DNA of 64,000 bases from Bacteroidota bacterium (GCA_016193485.1 JACPRZ010000064.1:62001-126000), one strand, 5' to 3'. Positions 44,345 through 54,246 are shown, numbered from the stretch's first letter. Translations and numbers: made by a program. The notes: a model not told the origin generated them from the letters alone.

Positions 44345-45904
44345 TTACCCAAAACCACCTTCCGCATAAGTATAAAATAGTCCCGGATCATCCCGGAAGG
44401 CAATCAGTTTTTTTATTTTACCCGGCTGCGCCCAGTTCATTGTACCTTCCATTTTCAGTGAAAGAAGGTACTCTTCAATTTTTTTATCCTGCAGGGAATG
44501 AAGGACCTGATTTGCTTCGGGTAATGAATGTACGGGGATATAGGCCTGTAATGACTGATTTGCCTGCCAATATCCGGGGAATATCTTAGGTATAAATTCT
44601 TTTTTACCATAGGACTCCCAAACGATTTTGTACGGATAAAAATTATATTCACCCACCCCAAATAAAGCCCACCATATATCTCTTTTTATCCACGTGTTAA
44701 TCATTATTCCCTTTCGGGTTAACAGATGATTTTTATGCATCATAAGAAATGCCATTAGTTTTTCTTCTTTTACCAGTTGACTTACGGTAAGCGGCCTACC
44801 GTTTGTGTTGTACGGCAGGACAACCCATTTACCAGGGACAGGATTATCCTCCTTAAAATTTTTAGCCGTTAATAACGGATAAACATATTTTTCAGGTAAA
44901 ATAACTGTCCGACTGGGAGTAAGACAACAATGATATTCATCCATCGTTTCATAATAATCAAAAAAGAACGTTTCGTTTGCACCGCATGTGTTAATTCCCT
45001 GCCTTGGCATAGATTTCTTTCCGATAACTATCGGATTGAAATTTTTAAGGGGATTGTATTCCGAATCCTTCAATATGCTCAATGGATCAGTTTCATTCAT
45101 TAAAGGCCTGGCATGATATTTTTTCCAGTTATTGTTTTCCCATCTGAGATAAGGGATGGGAAATTTTTGTTTTTTATTGCTTTTAAAATGAACCAGTCCG
45201 TATCTGGTTAAAATGTCGTCAAAAATAAAATTATCATTAAAATCAAATACTTTATCAATGCAGTAATAAATATCATTAATTTTATAGGTTCTGAATTGTT
45301 TGTTAGCCCCGTCATTCAATAAAAGAGATAAAGGCATAAAGAAAACGGATTCACCGTCAATTTTCAGATTTTTTTCTATGACTTTCTGAATTACCAGGGC
45401 AGCAATATCAATCCGGGAGCCGCCCAGTAATAAATCCTGCGGATTTCCGATTAAATCATATTGATAAAATAATGGTTTGATTTTTACTTTATAGTCACCC
45501 GGCAAATCAACAAAGTTCTGCCAGGGAGGATTACCGAAAACAATATCGTATTTTCGTTCATCATTAAGGAAAAAAATATCCTTATTCAGAAAATTACCCG
45601 CAGGCAGAGAAAGTTCATAACGTTCTTTAATGTTCCTGAAAAACTTTTTAATGAATTCAGCATGCAACTCAACACCAAATAAATTCTCAACAGGCAATTC
45701 AGAACTATTTATTCGTTTTTCATAACCGGTGGCAATTAAAGCTTCAAATAAATTTCCTTCTCCCATAGTGGGATCAAAAATGGTCATCCCAGACATCCAT
45801 TTATCAAATAAATTAAATTCTTTAATTGCAAATTTTGCCCACTTAACCGGAGTGAAAACTACACCGATTTCAGGATCTTTCGAAATATTTTGAGTGGCGG
45901 TCAT
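44345..45904 (-). CDS. Type II N6-adenine DNA methyltransferase
   Basis: 519 residues. Motif X-like TPVKWAKFAI, SAM-binding FDPTMGEGNLFEAL, acidic NLFGVELHAEF and catalytic IVFGNPPWQNF identify an amino-methyltransferase that modifies adenine. The long C-terminal half (about 200-519) is the target-recognition part and shows no motif I can assign to a sequence. It follows the endonuclease gene by 7 bp. The gene is AT-rich relative to its neighbours, as often seen for acquired restriction systems. Confidence 0.88.
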   Translation of the reverse strand: MTATQNISKDPEIGVVFTPVKWAKFAIKEFNLFDKWMSGMTIFDPTMGEGNLFEALIATGYEKRINSSELPVENLFGVELHAEFIKKFFRNIKERYELSLPAGNFLNKDIFFLNDERKYDIVFGNPPWQNFVDLPGDYKVKIKPLFYQYDLIGNPQDLLLGGSRIDIAALVIQKVIEKNLKIDGESVFFMPLSLLLNDGANKQFRTYKINDIYYCIDKVFDFNDNFIFDDILTRYGLVHFKSNKKQKFPIPYLRWENNNWKKYHARPLMNETDPLSILKDSEYNPLKNFNPIVIGKKSMPRQGINTCGANETFFFDYYETMDEYHCCLTPSRTVILPEKYVYPLLTAKNFKEDNPVPGKWVVLPYNTNGRPLTVSQLVKEEKLMAFLMMHKNHLLTRKGIMINTWIKRDIWWALFGVGEYNFYPYKIVWESYGKKEFIPKIFPGYWQANQSLQAYIPVHSLPEANQVLHSLQDKKIEEYLLSLKMEGTMNWAQPGKIKKLIAFRDDPGLFYTYAEGGFG

Positions 45905-45911
45905 AGGAATG

Positions 45912-46424
45912 TTACCCTGAATAAACTATTCTTGCTTTCTTTTTCTCAACAAGATCCTCAATAAATTTGCAACCAAAACTTTTATGTCCAGCAGTTGAAC
46001 CCTTTCGTCCTTTCTTTCTTATAATTTGATTCATCAATACTTTTTGTTTTACGCGGATAATTTTTTCAACTTCAAATCCGTCTCGCCAGGCAAAATAAAA
46101 ATGTGAGCACTTGCGATATTTTTTTACTTTATTCTTAGACAGCCAATGAAACTGAAAAGAACCAGTGTATTTATCTTCTTTTTTGGCAACACACTTGTAT
46201 TCAACAGGATTATTATGTTTATCCAGAGCATCGGCTCCCTGTGTTCCTATATTATATTTATGCCCCAGACAAGTGGCAATCAGCAAGTCGACATATCCTT
46301 CATTATACAAAAGATTTTTTATAGCCATTTTTCCACCAATTTCAACCCCCTGCCTGAGTTTTTTGATTATATTATTTATTTTTCTCTTTACGGCAGGATC
46401 GGAGCAGTCAATGTAATTAGTCAT
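45912..46424 (-). CDS. Putative type II restriction endonuclease (PD-(D/E)XK)
   Basis: 170 residues. The core IGTQGADALDKHNNPVEYKCV gives a D(x)nExK arrangement typical of PD-(D/E)XK nucleases, followed by GSFQFHWLSKNKVKKYRKC and a FYFAWRDGFEV strand. The C-terminus is very basic (IRKKGRKGS), fitting DNA binding. It lies immediately upstream of, and in the same direction as, an adenine methyltransferase gene. The recognition sequence cannot be predicted. Assignment as the cognate nuclease is by motif plus context. Confidence 0.8.
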   Translation of the reverse strand: MTNYIDCSDPAVKRKINNIIKKLRQGVEIGGKMAIKNLLYNEGYVDLLIATCLGHKYNIGTQGADALDKHNNPVEYKCVAKKEDKYTGSFQFHWLSKNKVKKYRKCSHFYFAWRDGFEVEKIIRVKQKVLMNQIIRKKGRKGSTAGHKSFGCKFIEDLVEKKKARIVYSG

Positions 46425-46505
46425 TGTGTTTGAATCCTTTTCACATGCAAAGGTAAGGCAATTTAAATAAGGAATGGTAATAATCCCGGAAACCTGATTA
46501 TCAGA

Positions 46506-47627
46506 TCACACAAACCCGCATCCCGAGTCACCGTCATACAATATTTTTCCCGAAGTACCGCCAAGTTCGTTAGAAAAATCACGCGATATCATTGCCGGCA
46601 GGTGTTGCTTTCGCATAAAACAGAACGGGGTGGTGTTTTTTTTCAGCCATCCACAGATTTCAGGATGATAAGATGTGAATGTAAATAGTTTCAACTGCTG
46701 CATAAGGTTGATAATGCCGCTGCCGACCACCGGAGTCACGGAAGGAGAAAAAAAGGCATAAGGTAGTTTCAGGTGATTGTTACGTATTGAAAAAAGGAGA
46801 AGGGCTGAAAGGTTATTTTGCGCGTTTTTTACTTTCATTAACCGGAAAAGAAACCGTTTGTCATAGGACGAAAAATGGTAGCGAACCGAAAAATTTTCTT
46901 TGTCAGCGTCTTCCAGCACCCACGGGAACGACATAATCCAGTTCAGAAGTTTTTGGTCAACCACATTCAGGGTTTGCCCGGTAAAACCCCTGATAAATTC
47001 CGAACTTTCTTCATCCATTGCCGGCAACTCTTCAAATGAATATCCGGTTGCAATGGTTATCTCCTGCATCCTTTTTGCAAGCCGTGATTCATTTATTGCA
47101 TTTAAGACACCATCATACCGGTTGAGCAGTCCCGATATTTTTGACAAGAGCGGGAATTTCCGCGGCAGCCGTTCATGCAGGTCAAACCGCAGATATGCTC
47201 TTAACCCGTTCCCGGTATTTTCTGATAGCGGAACAAATTTACCTGTACTTTCATATAACGTTTTTGCTTCAGGAGTATAATCCCGTATGGCAATCCTGTT
47301 TTTCCAATCGAGAAATGCATGTTTAAGAAGTTTGGACGCGATTCCGCGACCCCGAAAGTTTTTATCAATCCATAAACAACTAAGCCATGCGCCACGGAAA
47401 ATTTCCTTTTGCCCCCGGAATAAATCGGGTAATGCACCAAGGTACCCTGTCATGCGATCGTTTTCATAAGTTATCCATAAAACCGGATCATCCCCTTGCG
47501 CTCCCGGATTATTGATATGACTTATGGCGCGATGGCGGGTGATGGGAACTACCTGCATGGTTCGAAATTCATCCGAAAGGATCCATTTTTCCAGTTCTCT
47601 TAAAGCAATAGCGCGGATGGTAATCAT
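46506..47627 (-). CDS. GNAT-family N-acetyltransferase, two-domain
   Basis: 373 residues. The N-terminal acetyl-CoA fold has the loop KNFRGRGIASKLLKHAFLDW after the beta strand WLSCLWID. The C-terminal part (about 180-373) is a second, divergent GNAT-like half (RYHFSSYDKRFLFRLMKV). The start overlaps the stop of the deacetylase gene (ATGA), so the pair is co-translated. Together they suggest N-acyl editing of a surface polysaccharide; the acceptor is unknown. Confidence 0.82.
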   Translation of the reverse strand: MITIRAIALRELEKWILSDEFRTMQVVPITRHRAISHINNPGAQGDDPVLWITYENDRMTGYLGALPDLFRGQKEIFRGAWLSCLWIDKNFRGRGIASKLLKHAFLDWKNRIAIRDYTPEAKTLYESTGKFVPLSENTGNGLRAYLRFDLHERLPRKFPLLSKISGLLNRYDGVLNAINESRLAKRMQEITIATGYSFEELPAMDEESSEFIRGFTGQTLNVVDQKLLNWIMSFPWVLEDADKENFSVRYHFSSYDKRFLFRLMKVKNAQNNLSALLLFSIRNNHLKLPYAFFSPSVTPVVGSGIINLMQQLKLFTFTSYHPEICGWLKKNTTPFCFMRKQHLPAMISRDFSNELGGTSGKILYDGDSGCGFV

Positions 47628-48667
47628 GTTCTTACAATCCTGTTTTTACCGAACGGTTTTTTGAGAATATAATAAAAATATTCCGCCCGTATCAGGTTTC
47701 CGGCACTGAGCGGATGGTTATCCCGATGGTCCATCGGGATACGGTGAAAGTGGCGTTGTGAATAGTCATTTTTGATTCCTGCCGCACCAAATGATATATC
47801 GGCAATCCCGCGTGAGTAAATTTCATCGAAAAACTTTTTTGTCACACCGAAGTCAGTAAACGGGAAAGCAAATGCATTACATGGAATGTTGAATTGTTCC
47901 CTGATCCACTGTATACATTCTTCCGTTTGCAATATCTGCTCCTCAATCGGAATTAAGCGGTATTCAGGATGGTTCATGCTATGGCCTCCTAACGTAAAAC
48001 CCTGTTGTAATAAATTACGCACCTGCGAAGTCGTTAGATAGGGTTGTTTTTCCGCAAGGTATGCGTTAAAATCCAATCCAAGTAATTTTGCAAGTTTATC
48101 AAGGATATACCTTTTTCCGTATGTAATCTCCAACAGTGATTTTTTGAGTCCGCTGAATTCAGCGCACTCTTCGTGAAAACACTTTTTTATCTCCGCAAAC
48201 AGTGAATCGGGTAACTTTTTCTTTTCTGTCTCACCGCAGAGGAGAGATGCCTTGCACCGGAACAGCATCTCTTTATTATCGAGAAAATCAGGGTTCAGAA
48301 AAAAGGTAGCGGGAATTCCTTTACTTAATAAAATCGGAGCAATGAGATGAAATGATTCACAGAACCCGTCATCAAAAGAGAGAAAAAAGTAATTTTTATC
48401 AATTGTCCGCTTCCCTTTTGAAACAGAAATCAGATCCTGTAAAGAGAGGGGGGTATAGTGTTGCAGAAGGAAATCAAGGTCTGCAATGAATTTTTTCCTG
48501 TCCGGTGCAGAATAGAGATATCTGATATGATCCAGGGGTTCATCCGATACGGTATGATAGCAGGGACAAATGAGTTTATGCCCGGTTAAACCAGCCAATG
48601 CTTTCAGCGGAAAAGGTTGCGACAGGAATGCGGAGAGAGGCAGGAAGATGGATTTCAGATCCATCAT
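47624..48667 (-). CDS. Polysaccharide deacetylase family protein (NodB-like)
   Basis: 347 residues. NodB motifs are visible: FLSFDDGFCESF (metal Asp), ATFFLNPDFLDN, and GGHSMNHPEYR (metal His pair). A helical insertion lies between them, and AFAFPFTDFG is the later strand. It probably removes N- or O-acetyl groups from a surface sugar. There is no clear signal peptide; the N-terminus is only weakly hydrophobic. It overlaps rplM upstream and the GNAT gene downstream by four bases each. Confidence 0.9.
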   Translation of the reverse strand: MMDLKSIFLPLSAFLSQPFPLKALAGLTGHKLICPCYHTVSDEPLDHIRYLYSAPDRKKFIADLDFLLQHYTPLSLQDLISVSKGKRTIDKNYFFLSFDDGFCESFHLIAPILLSKGIPATFFLNPDFLDNKEMLFRCKASLLCGETEKKKLPDSLFAEIKKCFHEECAEFSGLKKSLLEITYGKRYILDKLAKLLGLDFNAYLAEKQPYLTTSQVRNLLQQGFTLGGHSMNHPEYRLIPIEEQILQTEECIQWIREQFNIPCNAFAFPFTDFGVTKKFFDEIYSRGIADISFGAAGIKNDYSQRHFHRIPMDHRDNHPLSAGNLIRAEYFYYILKKPFGKNRIVRT

Positions 48668-49119
48668 TTTATTTTGTCAATATCTATCTTTTTCGGTTGC
48701 TGCGCTTCGTGGGGATGAGTCCCGTTTGCATATACATGCAGGTTGCGGAACATCTGCCGTCCAAGGCGGTTTTTTGGAAGCATACGTTTAACGGCATATT
48801 CAAGGACCCGCGTGGGATTTTTTACAAAAAGATCATGGGGGGAAAGAAGTTTCTGTCCACCGGGGTAGCCGGAATAGGTAAAATGTTTCCGGTCATGTAA
48901 TTTTTTTCCGGATATCCGTATTTTCGCTGCATTCAGCACAATTACGTAATCCCCGCAATCTATGTGAGGGGTGAAAGATGTTTTATGTTTACCCCGCAGT
49001 AACATGGCAATACGCGATGAAAGACGGCCCAACGGCCAGTTGCCGGCATCCACAAGGAGCCATTCTTTTTTCACATCCTCCCTGCGGATGGAAACGGTTT
49101 TGAAAGATAAGGCGCTCAT
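48664..49119 (-). CDS. rplM: 50S ribosomal protein L13
   Basis: 151 residues. Recognised by WLLVDAGNWPLGRLSSRIA, FTPHIDCGDYVIVLNA, GYPGGQKLLSP and AVKRMLPKNRLGRQMFRNLHVY, the standard L13 landmarks. It is an early-assembly protein of the large subunit. In most bacteria rpsI (S9) follows directly; here the next gene is a polysaccharide deacetylase, overlapping by ATGA, and no S9 gene is in the window. The start at 49119 keeps the usual short N-terminal extension of Bacteroidota L13. Confidence 0.97.
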   Translation of the reverse strand: MSALSFKTVSIRREDVKKEWLLVDAGNWPLGRLSSRIAMLLRGKHKTSFTPHIDCGDYVIVLNAAKIRISGKKLHDRKHFTYSGYPGGQKLLSPHDLFVKNPTRVLEYAVKRMLPKNRLGRQMFRNLHVYANGTHPHEAQQPKKIDIDKIK

Positions 49120-49140
49120 AATAATTTAGAATCAATCTTG

Positions 49141-49254
49141 TTAAATTCCAGAATGCCACAAAAACACAAAATCTCCAAATCCCACGAAACAGAAATTTTA
49201 TTAGATTATTTTTAGTGGAATTTAGTGTTTTAGAGATTTGGTGGCTTTTAAATT
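49141..49254. repeat. Imperfect palindromic repeat with flanking TTAAATT
   Basis: The left arm begins GCCACAAAAACACAAAATC and the right arm ends GAGATTTGGTGGC. The 31-base arms match at about 22 positions. TTAAATT occurs at both edges (49141-49147 and 49248-49254), possibly a target duplication, although an AT-rich 7-mer could recur by chance. It fills the gap between rplM and the PpiD-like gene. Confidence 0.5.
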
Positions 49255-49278
49255 ACTTTTAATGAAAGGATTCATATT

Positions 49279-51372
49279 TCAATAAAATAAATATCTGTTA
49301 TCCTTAATACCGGCATTTTCTTTCAGCGCTTCAAACAATTCATAGTCCACCCGGCTGTGGTAATTCTGAACAAGCGACATCCGGTTCTGTGTCAAATCGG
49401 AAGGAGGTGTATATTCCGGATTTGATTCAACGGTCACAATATATACTCCCTGTCTTCCGGTAATCGGTTCCGACATCTTACCCGGCTGCACAGAACGGCT
49501 GAAAATATAACCCACAATGGCAGGTTCCCTTCCTATGCCCGGAATAAAGGCGGTCGCAAAGGTTATATCGCTTGCAGTTTGAATTTCAAGATTCATGTTT
49601 TTTGCGAAATCGTCAAGATTATTGTCATCATTATTTTTTATTTCATCAATAATCTTTTTTGCTTTCAGGTCGTTGCGCGCACCGGTCACCACTCTTTCCT
49701 TTACCGCATCAAGAGATGAATATTCATCTTCATTTACAGCGTTAAGCAGGGCTACAATAAATTTATTGCCGCACTCGAACACCTGCGAGACATCACCGAT
49801 CCCGGTTTTTTCAAAAAATGCCCATCTGACTACCTCGCGTGACGATTCAATGGCAGGCAAACCGAGATCATTGTTAGTAAGGTTTGACGCATTTCGCTTA
49901 TCAAGCCCGTCTTTCTGCGCAGAAGAAAGAAAAGCATCTTTGCTGTTATTCTCACCTGCAAAACGGGTCGCATTATTGTACATCTCCGAAAATGTTTTCT
50001 GCCCCGGCTCAATTTTACGGTCAACAATGCCGATCTGCACTTTTTTTACCAACTCTTTCTGATCGGTTATTTCAATTACATGCACTCCTAACTGCGAATT
50101 TACGATTTTGATATCGCCTTTTTTCCCGGCAAAGCAGGTGTCATTGAACGACTTGAACATCGTTCCTTCGGCAAACCATCCCAGGTCACCGCCATTGAGT
50201 GCAGAGCCCTGGTCTTCGGACAACTGCTGCGCCAATTGGGCAAAGTCCCTGCCGGTTTTGATCAGATTTATTATGCTGTCGGCTTTGGATCTAAGAGTGG
50301 TATCATTGGCTGTTTTCGGTTTCAGCAGTATATGCCTTGCTTTTACCGAATCGGGACGCATGGCTATGGCGCGCAGTTTTACAATCTTAAAAGCGCCATC
50401 TTCAATATAGGGACCGAAAACAGTACTCGTATCGACACTGAAAATCAGCGAATCAAACTGTGCGGAAAGGGTTCCCTGTTTATGCCAGGTATCATCAAAA
50501 GGCGAATCGGCATTGGAGGCGATGAAAACCGTATCGTCTTCAGTGGTTTTGAATTCTTCAGTTTTCTTCACTATCCAATCCCTTATATCAAGAGTATCGT
50601 CAGGAGTCGGCAGAACATCAAAAACCACATATTCAATGGAGCGCGAAGGTTTTTGTTTGAATTCATATTTGTGCTCATTGTAGTATGCTGTAAGATCATT
50701 TTCAGCCGGCTGAATCAATGAGTCGGGGATGGCAGAAAACCGTTTTACAACGTACCGGATGGATGCGCGCTTGTTTTTGTCCTCATCATCCCTGGCAACT
50801 TCCTTTGATGTAACATATAATCCTTTTTTTATAAGCGAATAAAATTTTTCTTTGTACCGTTCCTTTATCATCCCTTTTTCAAATTTCAGCCAGCGGGCGC
50901 GGGTTTTGCCGGAAGGGTCATTATCCATTGTCTTCAGGAATTCCACAACATCGGCAGGATTAAACTGGCCGGTTTTGGGATTGGTAAACGCTTTTACTAT
51001 TGTAGAATGAGGTTCTTTACCCCAGGTCATCTCCTTTAATTCTTCTTTGCTTACAGTAATGCCGGTTTTTTCATATATATTGCCAAGGATCACAGAATCG
51101 AGCAATTGGTTCCATACATCGTTCCGTATCATATCAATGGTTGACTGATCTATGTTTAACTGCTGCGAATTCTCTTTGTAGTTTTCAATACCTTCCTGCA
51201 CCCTGTATTCATAGTCACGCGGGTCTATTTCAACACCTGCTATGACCGCAAGGTCAGGAATGCCACCGAAATTACCCTTGAAAAGATCGCTCAGCACAAA
51301 TGAAGCCATTGACAACCCTACAAGGGCGATGATAAGAGCCGAGTGCCTGCGAATTTTACCTATGACGGCCAT
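49279..51372 (-). CDS. PpiD/SurA-like membrane-anchored peptidyl-prolyl isomerase
   Basis: 697 residues. One N-terminal membrane helix (HSALIIALVGLSMASFVLSDL) precedes a SurA_N-type chaperone domain (about 40-230). A parvulin domain follows at about 340-450 (VKARHILLKPKT, FAQLAQQLSEDQGSALNGGDLGWF, LGVHVIEITDQ), then a second, less conserved rotamase-like region before the end. It helps fold proteins leaving the Sec translocon in the periplasm. Length matches Bacteroidota PpiD homologues. It is transcribed toward rplM but separated by a palindromic repeat. Confidence 0.92.
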   Translation of the reverse strand: MAVIGKIRRHSALIIALVGLSMASFVLSDLFKGNFGGIPDLAVIAGVEIDPRDYEYRVQEGIENYKENSQQLNIDQSTIDMIRNDVWNQLLDSVILGNIYEKTGITVSKEELKEMTWGKEPHSTIVKAFTNPKTGQFNPADVVEFLKTMDNDPSGKTRARWLKFEKGMIKERYKEKFYSLIKKGLYVTSKEVARDDEDKNKRASIRYVVKRFSAIPDSLIQPAENDLTAYYNEHKYEFKQKPSRSIEYVVFDVLPTPDDTLDIRDWIVKKTEEFKTTEDDTVFIASNADSPFDDTWHKQGTLSAQFDSLIFSVDTSTVFGPYIEDGAFKIVKLRAIAMRPDSVKARHILLKPKTANDTTLRSKADSIINLIKTGRDFAQLAQQLSEDQGSALNGGDLGWFAEGTMFKSFNDTCFAGKKGDIKIVNSQLGVHVIEITDQKELVKKVQIGIVDRKIEPGQKTFSEMYNNATRFAGENNSKDAFLSSAQKDGLDKRNASNLTNNDLGLPAIESSREVVRWAFFEKTGIGDVSQVFECGNKFIVALLNAVNEDEYSSLDAVKERVVTGARNDLKAKKIIDEIKNNDDNNLDDFAKNMNLEIQTASDITFATAFIPGIGREPAIVGYIFSRSVQPGKMSEPITGRQGVYIVTVESNPEYTPPSDLTQNRMSLVQNYHSRVDYELFEALKENAGIKDNRYLFY

Positions 51373-51591
51373 GAGGAAAATTTCGGATTGAGGATTGTCA
51401 AAATTGCGGATTTAAAAATCAATTACCTATATCAATATTAACTTCCCTTCTTACAGGAAACGGAGTGCGAAGGTAATAAAAAGAATGAGCGGTTGTTTTG
51501 GACAGAATTTCAAACCCCGGAAATACCTACTTTCGCAGTGATTTGGTGGCAAAAATGAATTTTTACCGGGTTTCAAATATTATATCTGAAA

Positions 51592-54246
51592 ATGCCCTAT
51601 AGCTTTCATGAAATAGAAAAAAAGTGGCAGGAACACTGGGAGAAAAACAAGACATTCCAGGCCAAAAATCCTGTTGATGTTTCACACGCCTCAGACGGGA
51701 GCGCTGAATCTTCCCCCTCCTTTGGAGGGGGTAAGGGGGAGGCGCCCAAGTTTTATGTTCTCGATATGTTTCCCTACCCTTCCGGTTCCGGATTGCATGT
51801 TGGCCATCCGCTCGGATATATCGCCACCGATATTTTTTCACGATATAAACGTCTCAAAGGATTCAATGTTTTGCACCCGATGGGCTTTGATGCATTCGGG
51901 TTACCGGCAGAACAATATGCCATCCAGACCGGTCAGCATCCGGCAGTTACCACTGAAAAAAATATTGAACGATACCGGAACCAGTTAAAGCAAATAGGAT
52001 TATCGTTCGACTGGAGCCGTGAAGTTCGCACCTGCGATCCATCTTACTACAAATGGACTCAATGGATTTTCCTGAAACTCTTCAGTTGCTGGTATAATAA
52101 TAAAAGCGGTAAAGCCGAACCCATTGAAACCCTTATTGAAGAATTTGAACGTAACGGCAACAGGGAGGTGGATGCCTCCTGTACGGAAGTAAGTTGCTTT
52201 ACCGCCCAGTGGTGGAACCAGATGACGGAACCCGAAAAGCAGGAAATGCTGCTGAATTACCGCCTTGCTTATTTATCCGAAACCATGGTGAACTGGTGCC
52301 CGGAACTGGGGACGGTTCTTGCAAACGAGGAGGTTACGAACGGATTATCGGACAGGGGGGGGCATCCGGTTGAACGGAAACTGATGAAGCAATGGCAGTT
52401 GCGCATCACCGCCTATGCAGAACGCCTGCTCAGTGACCTTGAAAAAATCGACTGGCCTTCCAACATCAGAGAGATGCAGCGCAACTGGATAGGCCGCTCC
52501 GAGGGAGCCCTGGTAAAATTCCGTGTTGACGGTCATGCGCTTGATCTTGAGATTTTCACCACCCGGCCCGACACCCTTTTCGGGGTTACCTTCATGGTTC
52601 TGGCTCCCGAACATCCGCATATAGAAAAAATAGCGGCCGGAAAATACAGGGAGGGAGTGCTGGAATATGCACATAGGGCGATGAACCGCACTGAGCGCGA
52701 CCGGTTGGCCGGTGCCGGAAAAATATCAGGAAAATTTACAGGCGCTTACTGCATACATCCTTTTACCGGGCAATTAGTTCAGATATGGGTTTCCGATTAC
52801 GTGCTTGCCGGGTATGGAACAGGCGCCATCATGGCTGTTCCCGCGCATGACACCCGCGATTACTCATTCGCAAAACATTTCAACATCCCCATAAAAAAAG
52901 TTATCCGTTGCGGAGAAAATGACCCGGAATGTTATGACGGGAACGATGGCGTTCTTATTAACTCCGATTTCATTAACGGACTGGGCGTGCGGCAGGCCAT
53001 AAACCGCATTATCGTGGAAATTGAGAAGCAGGGTATCGGCAGGGCGAAGGTGAATTACAAACTGCACGATGCCGTATTCAGCAGGCAGCGCTACTGGGGG
53101 GAACCGTTTCCGGTATATTATAAAAACGGAGTTCCTTACCCGGTTGATGAGCATGCCTTGCCTGTAACTCTGCCGAAGGTTGATAAATACCTGCCTACCG
53201 AAACAGGTGACCCCCCCCTTGCACGGGCAAAGGAATGGAAAACACCGGGCGGATATCCCTATGAACACAATACCATGCCCGGCTGGGCCGGATCCAGTTG
53301 GTATTACCTGCGCTATGAGGATCCTCATAATGAAAATGTTTTCGCTTCGTCACAGGCAGTTCAATACTGGCAGAATGTAGATATCTACCTCGGAGGCGCG
53401 GAACATGCAACCGGCCACCTGCTCTATGTGCGCTTTTGGACCAAATTTCTTCATGATCTCGGATACCTTCCCTTTGATGAGCCGGCAAAAAAACTGATCA
53501 ACCAGGGGATGATACTCGGTGAAGACGGTGAAAAAATGAGCAAGTCAAGGGGTAACGTAATTAACCCCGATGATGTGATCAATGAATATGGCGCTGATAC
53601 GTTCCGGCTTTATGAAATGTTTCTCGGGCCTCTTGAACAGGCGAAGCCATGGGATACACGCAGTATTGAAGGCGTACACCGCTTCCTGAAAAAGGTATGG
53701 CGGCTATATCATTCCGGGAAAAACGAAAGTCAGGGAAATAATCCGGATGATGGTGTTTTTTTGATTAACGGGGAGCCACCCTCCTTACCGGAATTGAAAA
53801 TCCTGCACCGGGCAATCAAAAAAGTGCAGGACGATATTGAGCATTTCGCTTTCAATACGGCTGTCAGCGCACTGATGGTCTGCGTGAACGAACTTACCGA
53901 TCAGAAATGTTTTAAAAAAGGTATCCTGGAAACGCTTGCCATATTATTATCTCCATTCGCTCCGCACCTTGCCGAAGAGTTATGGGAAAAGATGGGGCAC
54001 CGGGGCAGCATTTCGTATGCGCCATTTCCGGATTATTCTGATGAATATCTGAAGGAAGATGTAATTAAATATCCCGTACAGTTTAATGGAAAGATGCGCT
54101 TCATGATTGAACTTCCTATTGATTATTCCCCCCCGCAGGTTGAAGCGGCTGTTCTTGCCGCTCCCCAGGCCGCCCGGTACCTTAACGGTAATTCACCGCG
54201 GAAAATAATCGTAGTGCCAGGCAAAATCGTAAATGTGGTTGTGTGA
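51592..54246 (+). CDS. leuS: Leucine--tRNA ligase
   Basis: 884 residues. HIGH-type motif [14 protein letters not shown] motif EKMSKSRGN, the CP1 editing domain with [12 protein letters not shown], and the anticodon-binding domain near [15 protein letters not shown]. The insertion between the catalytic halves ([20 protein letters not shown]) is usual for Bacteroidota. Unusual is an N-terminal insert of about 19 residues ([17 protein letters not shown]) between [10 protein letters not shown] and [13 protein letters not shown], encoded by a three-arm G/C-rich element. Two runs of eight (52355 G, 53211 C) occur in frame. Confidence 0.97.
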   Translation: MPYSFHEIEKKWQEHWEKNKTFQAKNPVDVSHASDGSAESSPSFGGGKGEAPKFYVLDMFPYPSGSGLHVGHPLGYIATDIFSRYKRLKGFNVLHPMGFDAFGLPAEQYAIQTGQHPAVTTEKNIERYRNQLKQIGLSFDWSREVRTCDPSYYKWTQWIFLKLFSCWYNNKSGKAEPIETLIEEFERNGNREVDASCTEVSCFTAQWWNQMTEPEKQEMLLNYRLAYLSETMVNWCPELGTVLANEEVTNGLSDRGGHPVERKLMKQWQLRITAYAERLLSDLEKIDWPSNIREMQRNWIGRSEGALVKFRVDGHALDLEIFTTRPDTLFGVTFMVLAPEHPHIEKIAAGKYREGVLEYAHRAMNRTERDRLAGAGKISGKFTGAYCIHPFTGQLVQIWVSDYVLAGYGTGAIMAVPAHDTRDYSFAKHFNIPIKKVIRCGENDPECYDGNDGVLINSDFINGLGVRQAINRIIVEIEKQGIGRAKVNYKLHDAVFSRQRYWGEPFPVYYKNGVPYPVDEHALPVTLPKVDKYLPTETGDPPLARAKEWKTPGGYPYEHNTMPGWAGSSWYYLRYEDPHNENVFASSQAVQYWQNVDIYLGGAEHATGHLLYVRFWTKFLHDLGYLPFDEPAKKLINQGMILGEDGEKMSKSRGNVINPDDVINEYGADTFRLYEMFLGPLEQAKPWDTRSIEGVHRFLKKVWRLYHSGKNESQGNNPDDGVFLINGEPPSLPELKILHRAIKKVQDDIEHFAFNTAVSALMVCVNELTDQKCFKKGILETLAILLSPFAPHLAEELWEKMGHRGSISYAPFPDYSDEYLKEDVIKYPVQFNGKMRFMIELPIDYSPPQVEAAVLAAPQAARYLNGNSPRKIIVVPGKIVNVVV
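51713..51742. repeat. Three-arm G/C-rich element inside leuS
   Basis: CCCCCTCC, TTT, GGAGGGGG, TAA, GGGGGAGG: an arm, its exact inverted copy and a near-direct copy of that. It is in frame and adds a Ser/Gly-rich loop to an essential enzyme just before its first catalytic strand. Confidence 0.75.

Noticed and set aside
43864..44589. 241-residue + frame across the sigma factor and methyltransferase genes
   Set aside because: It is antisense to two genes with strong motifs and spans their junction.
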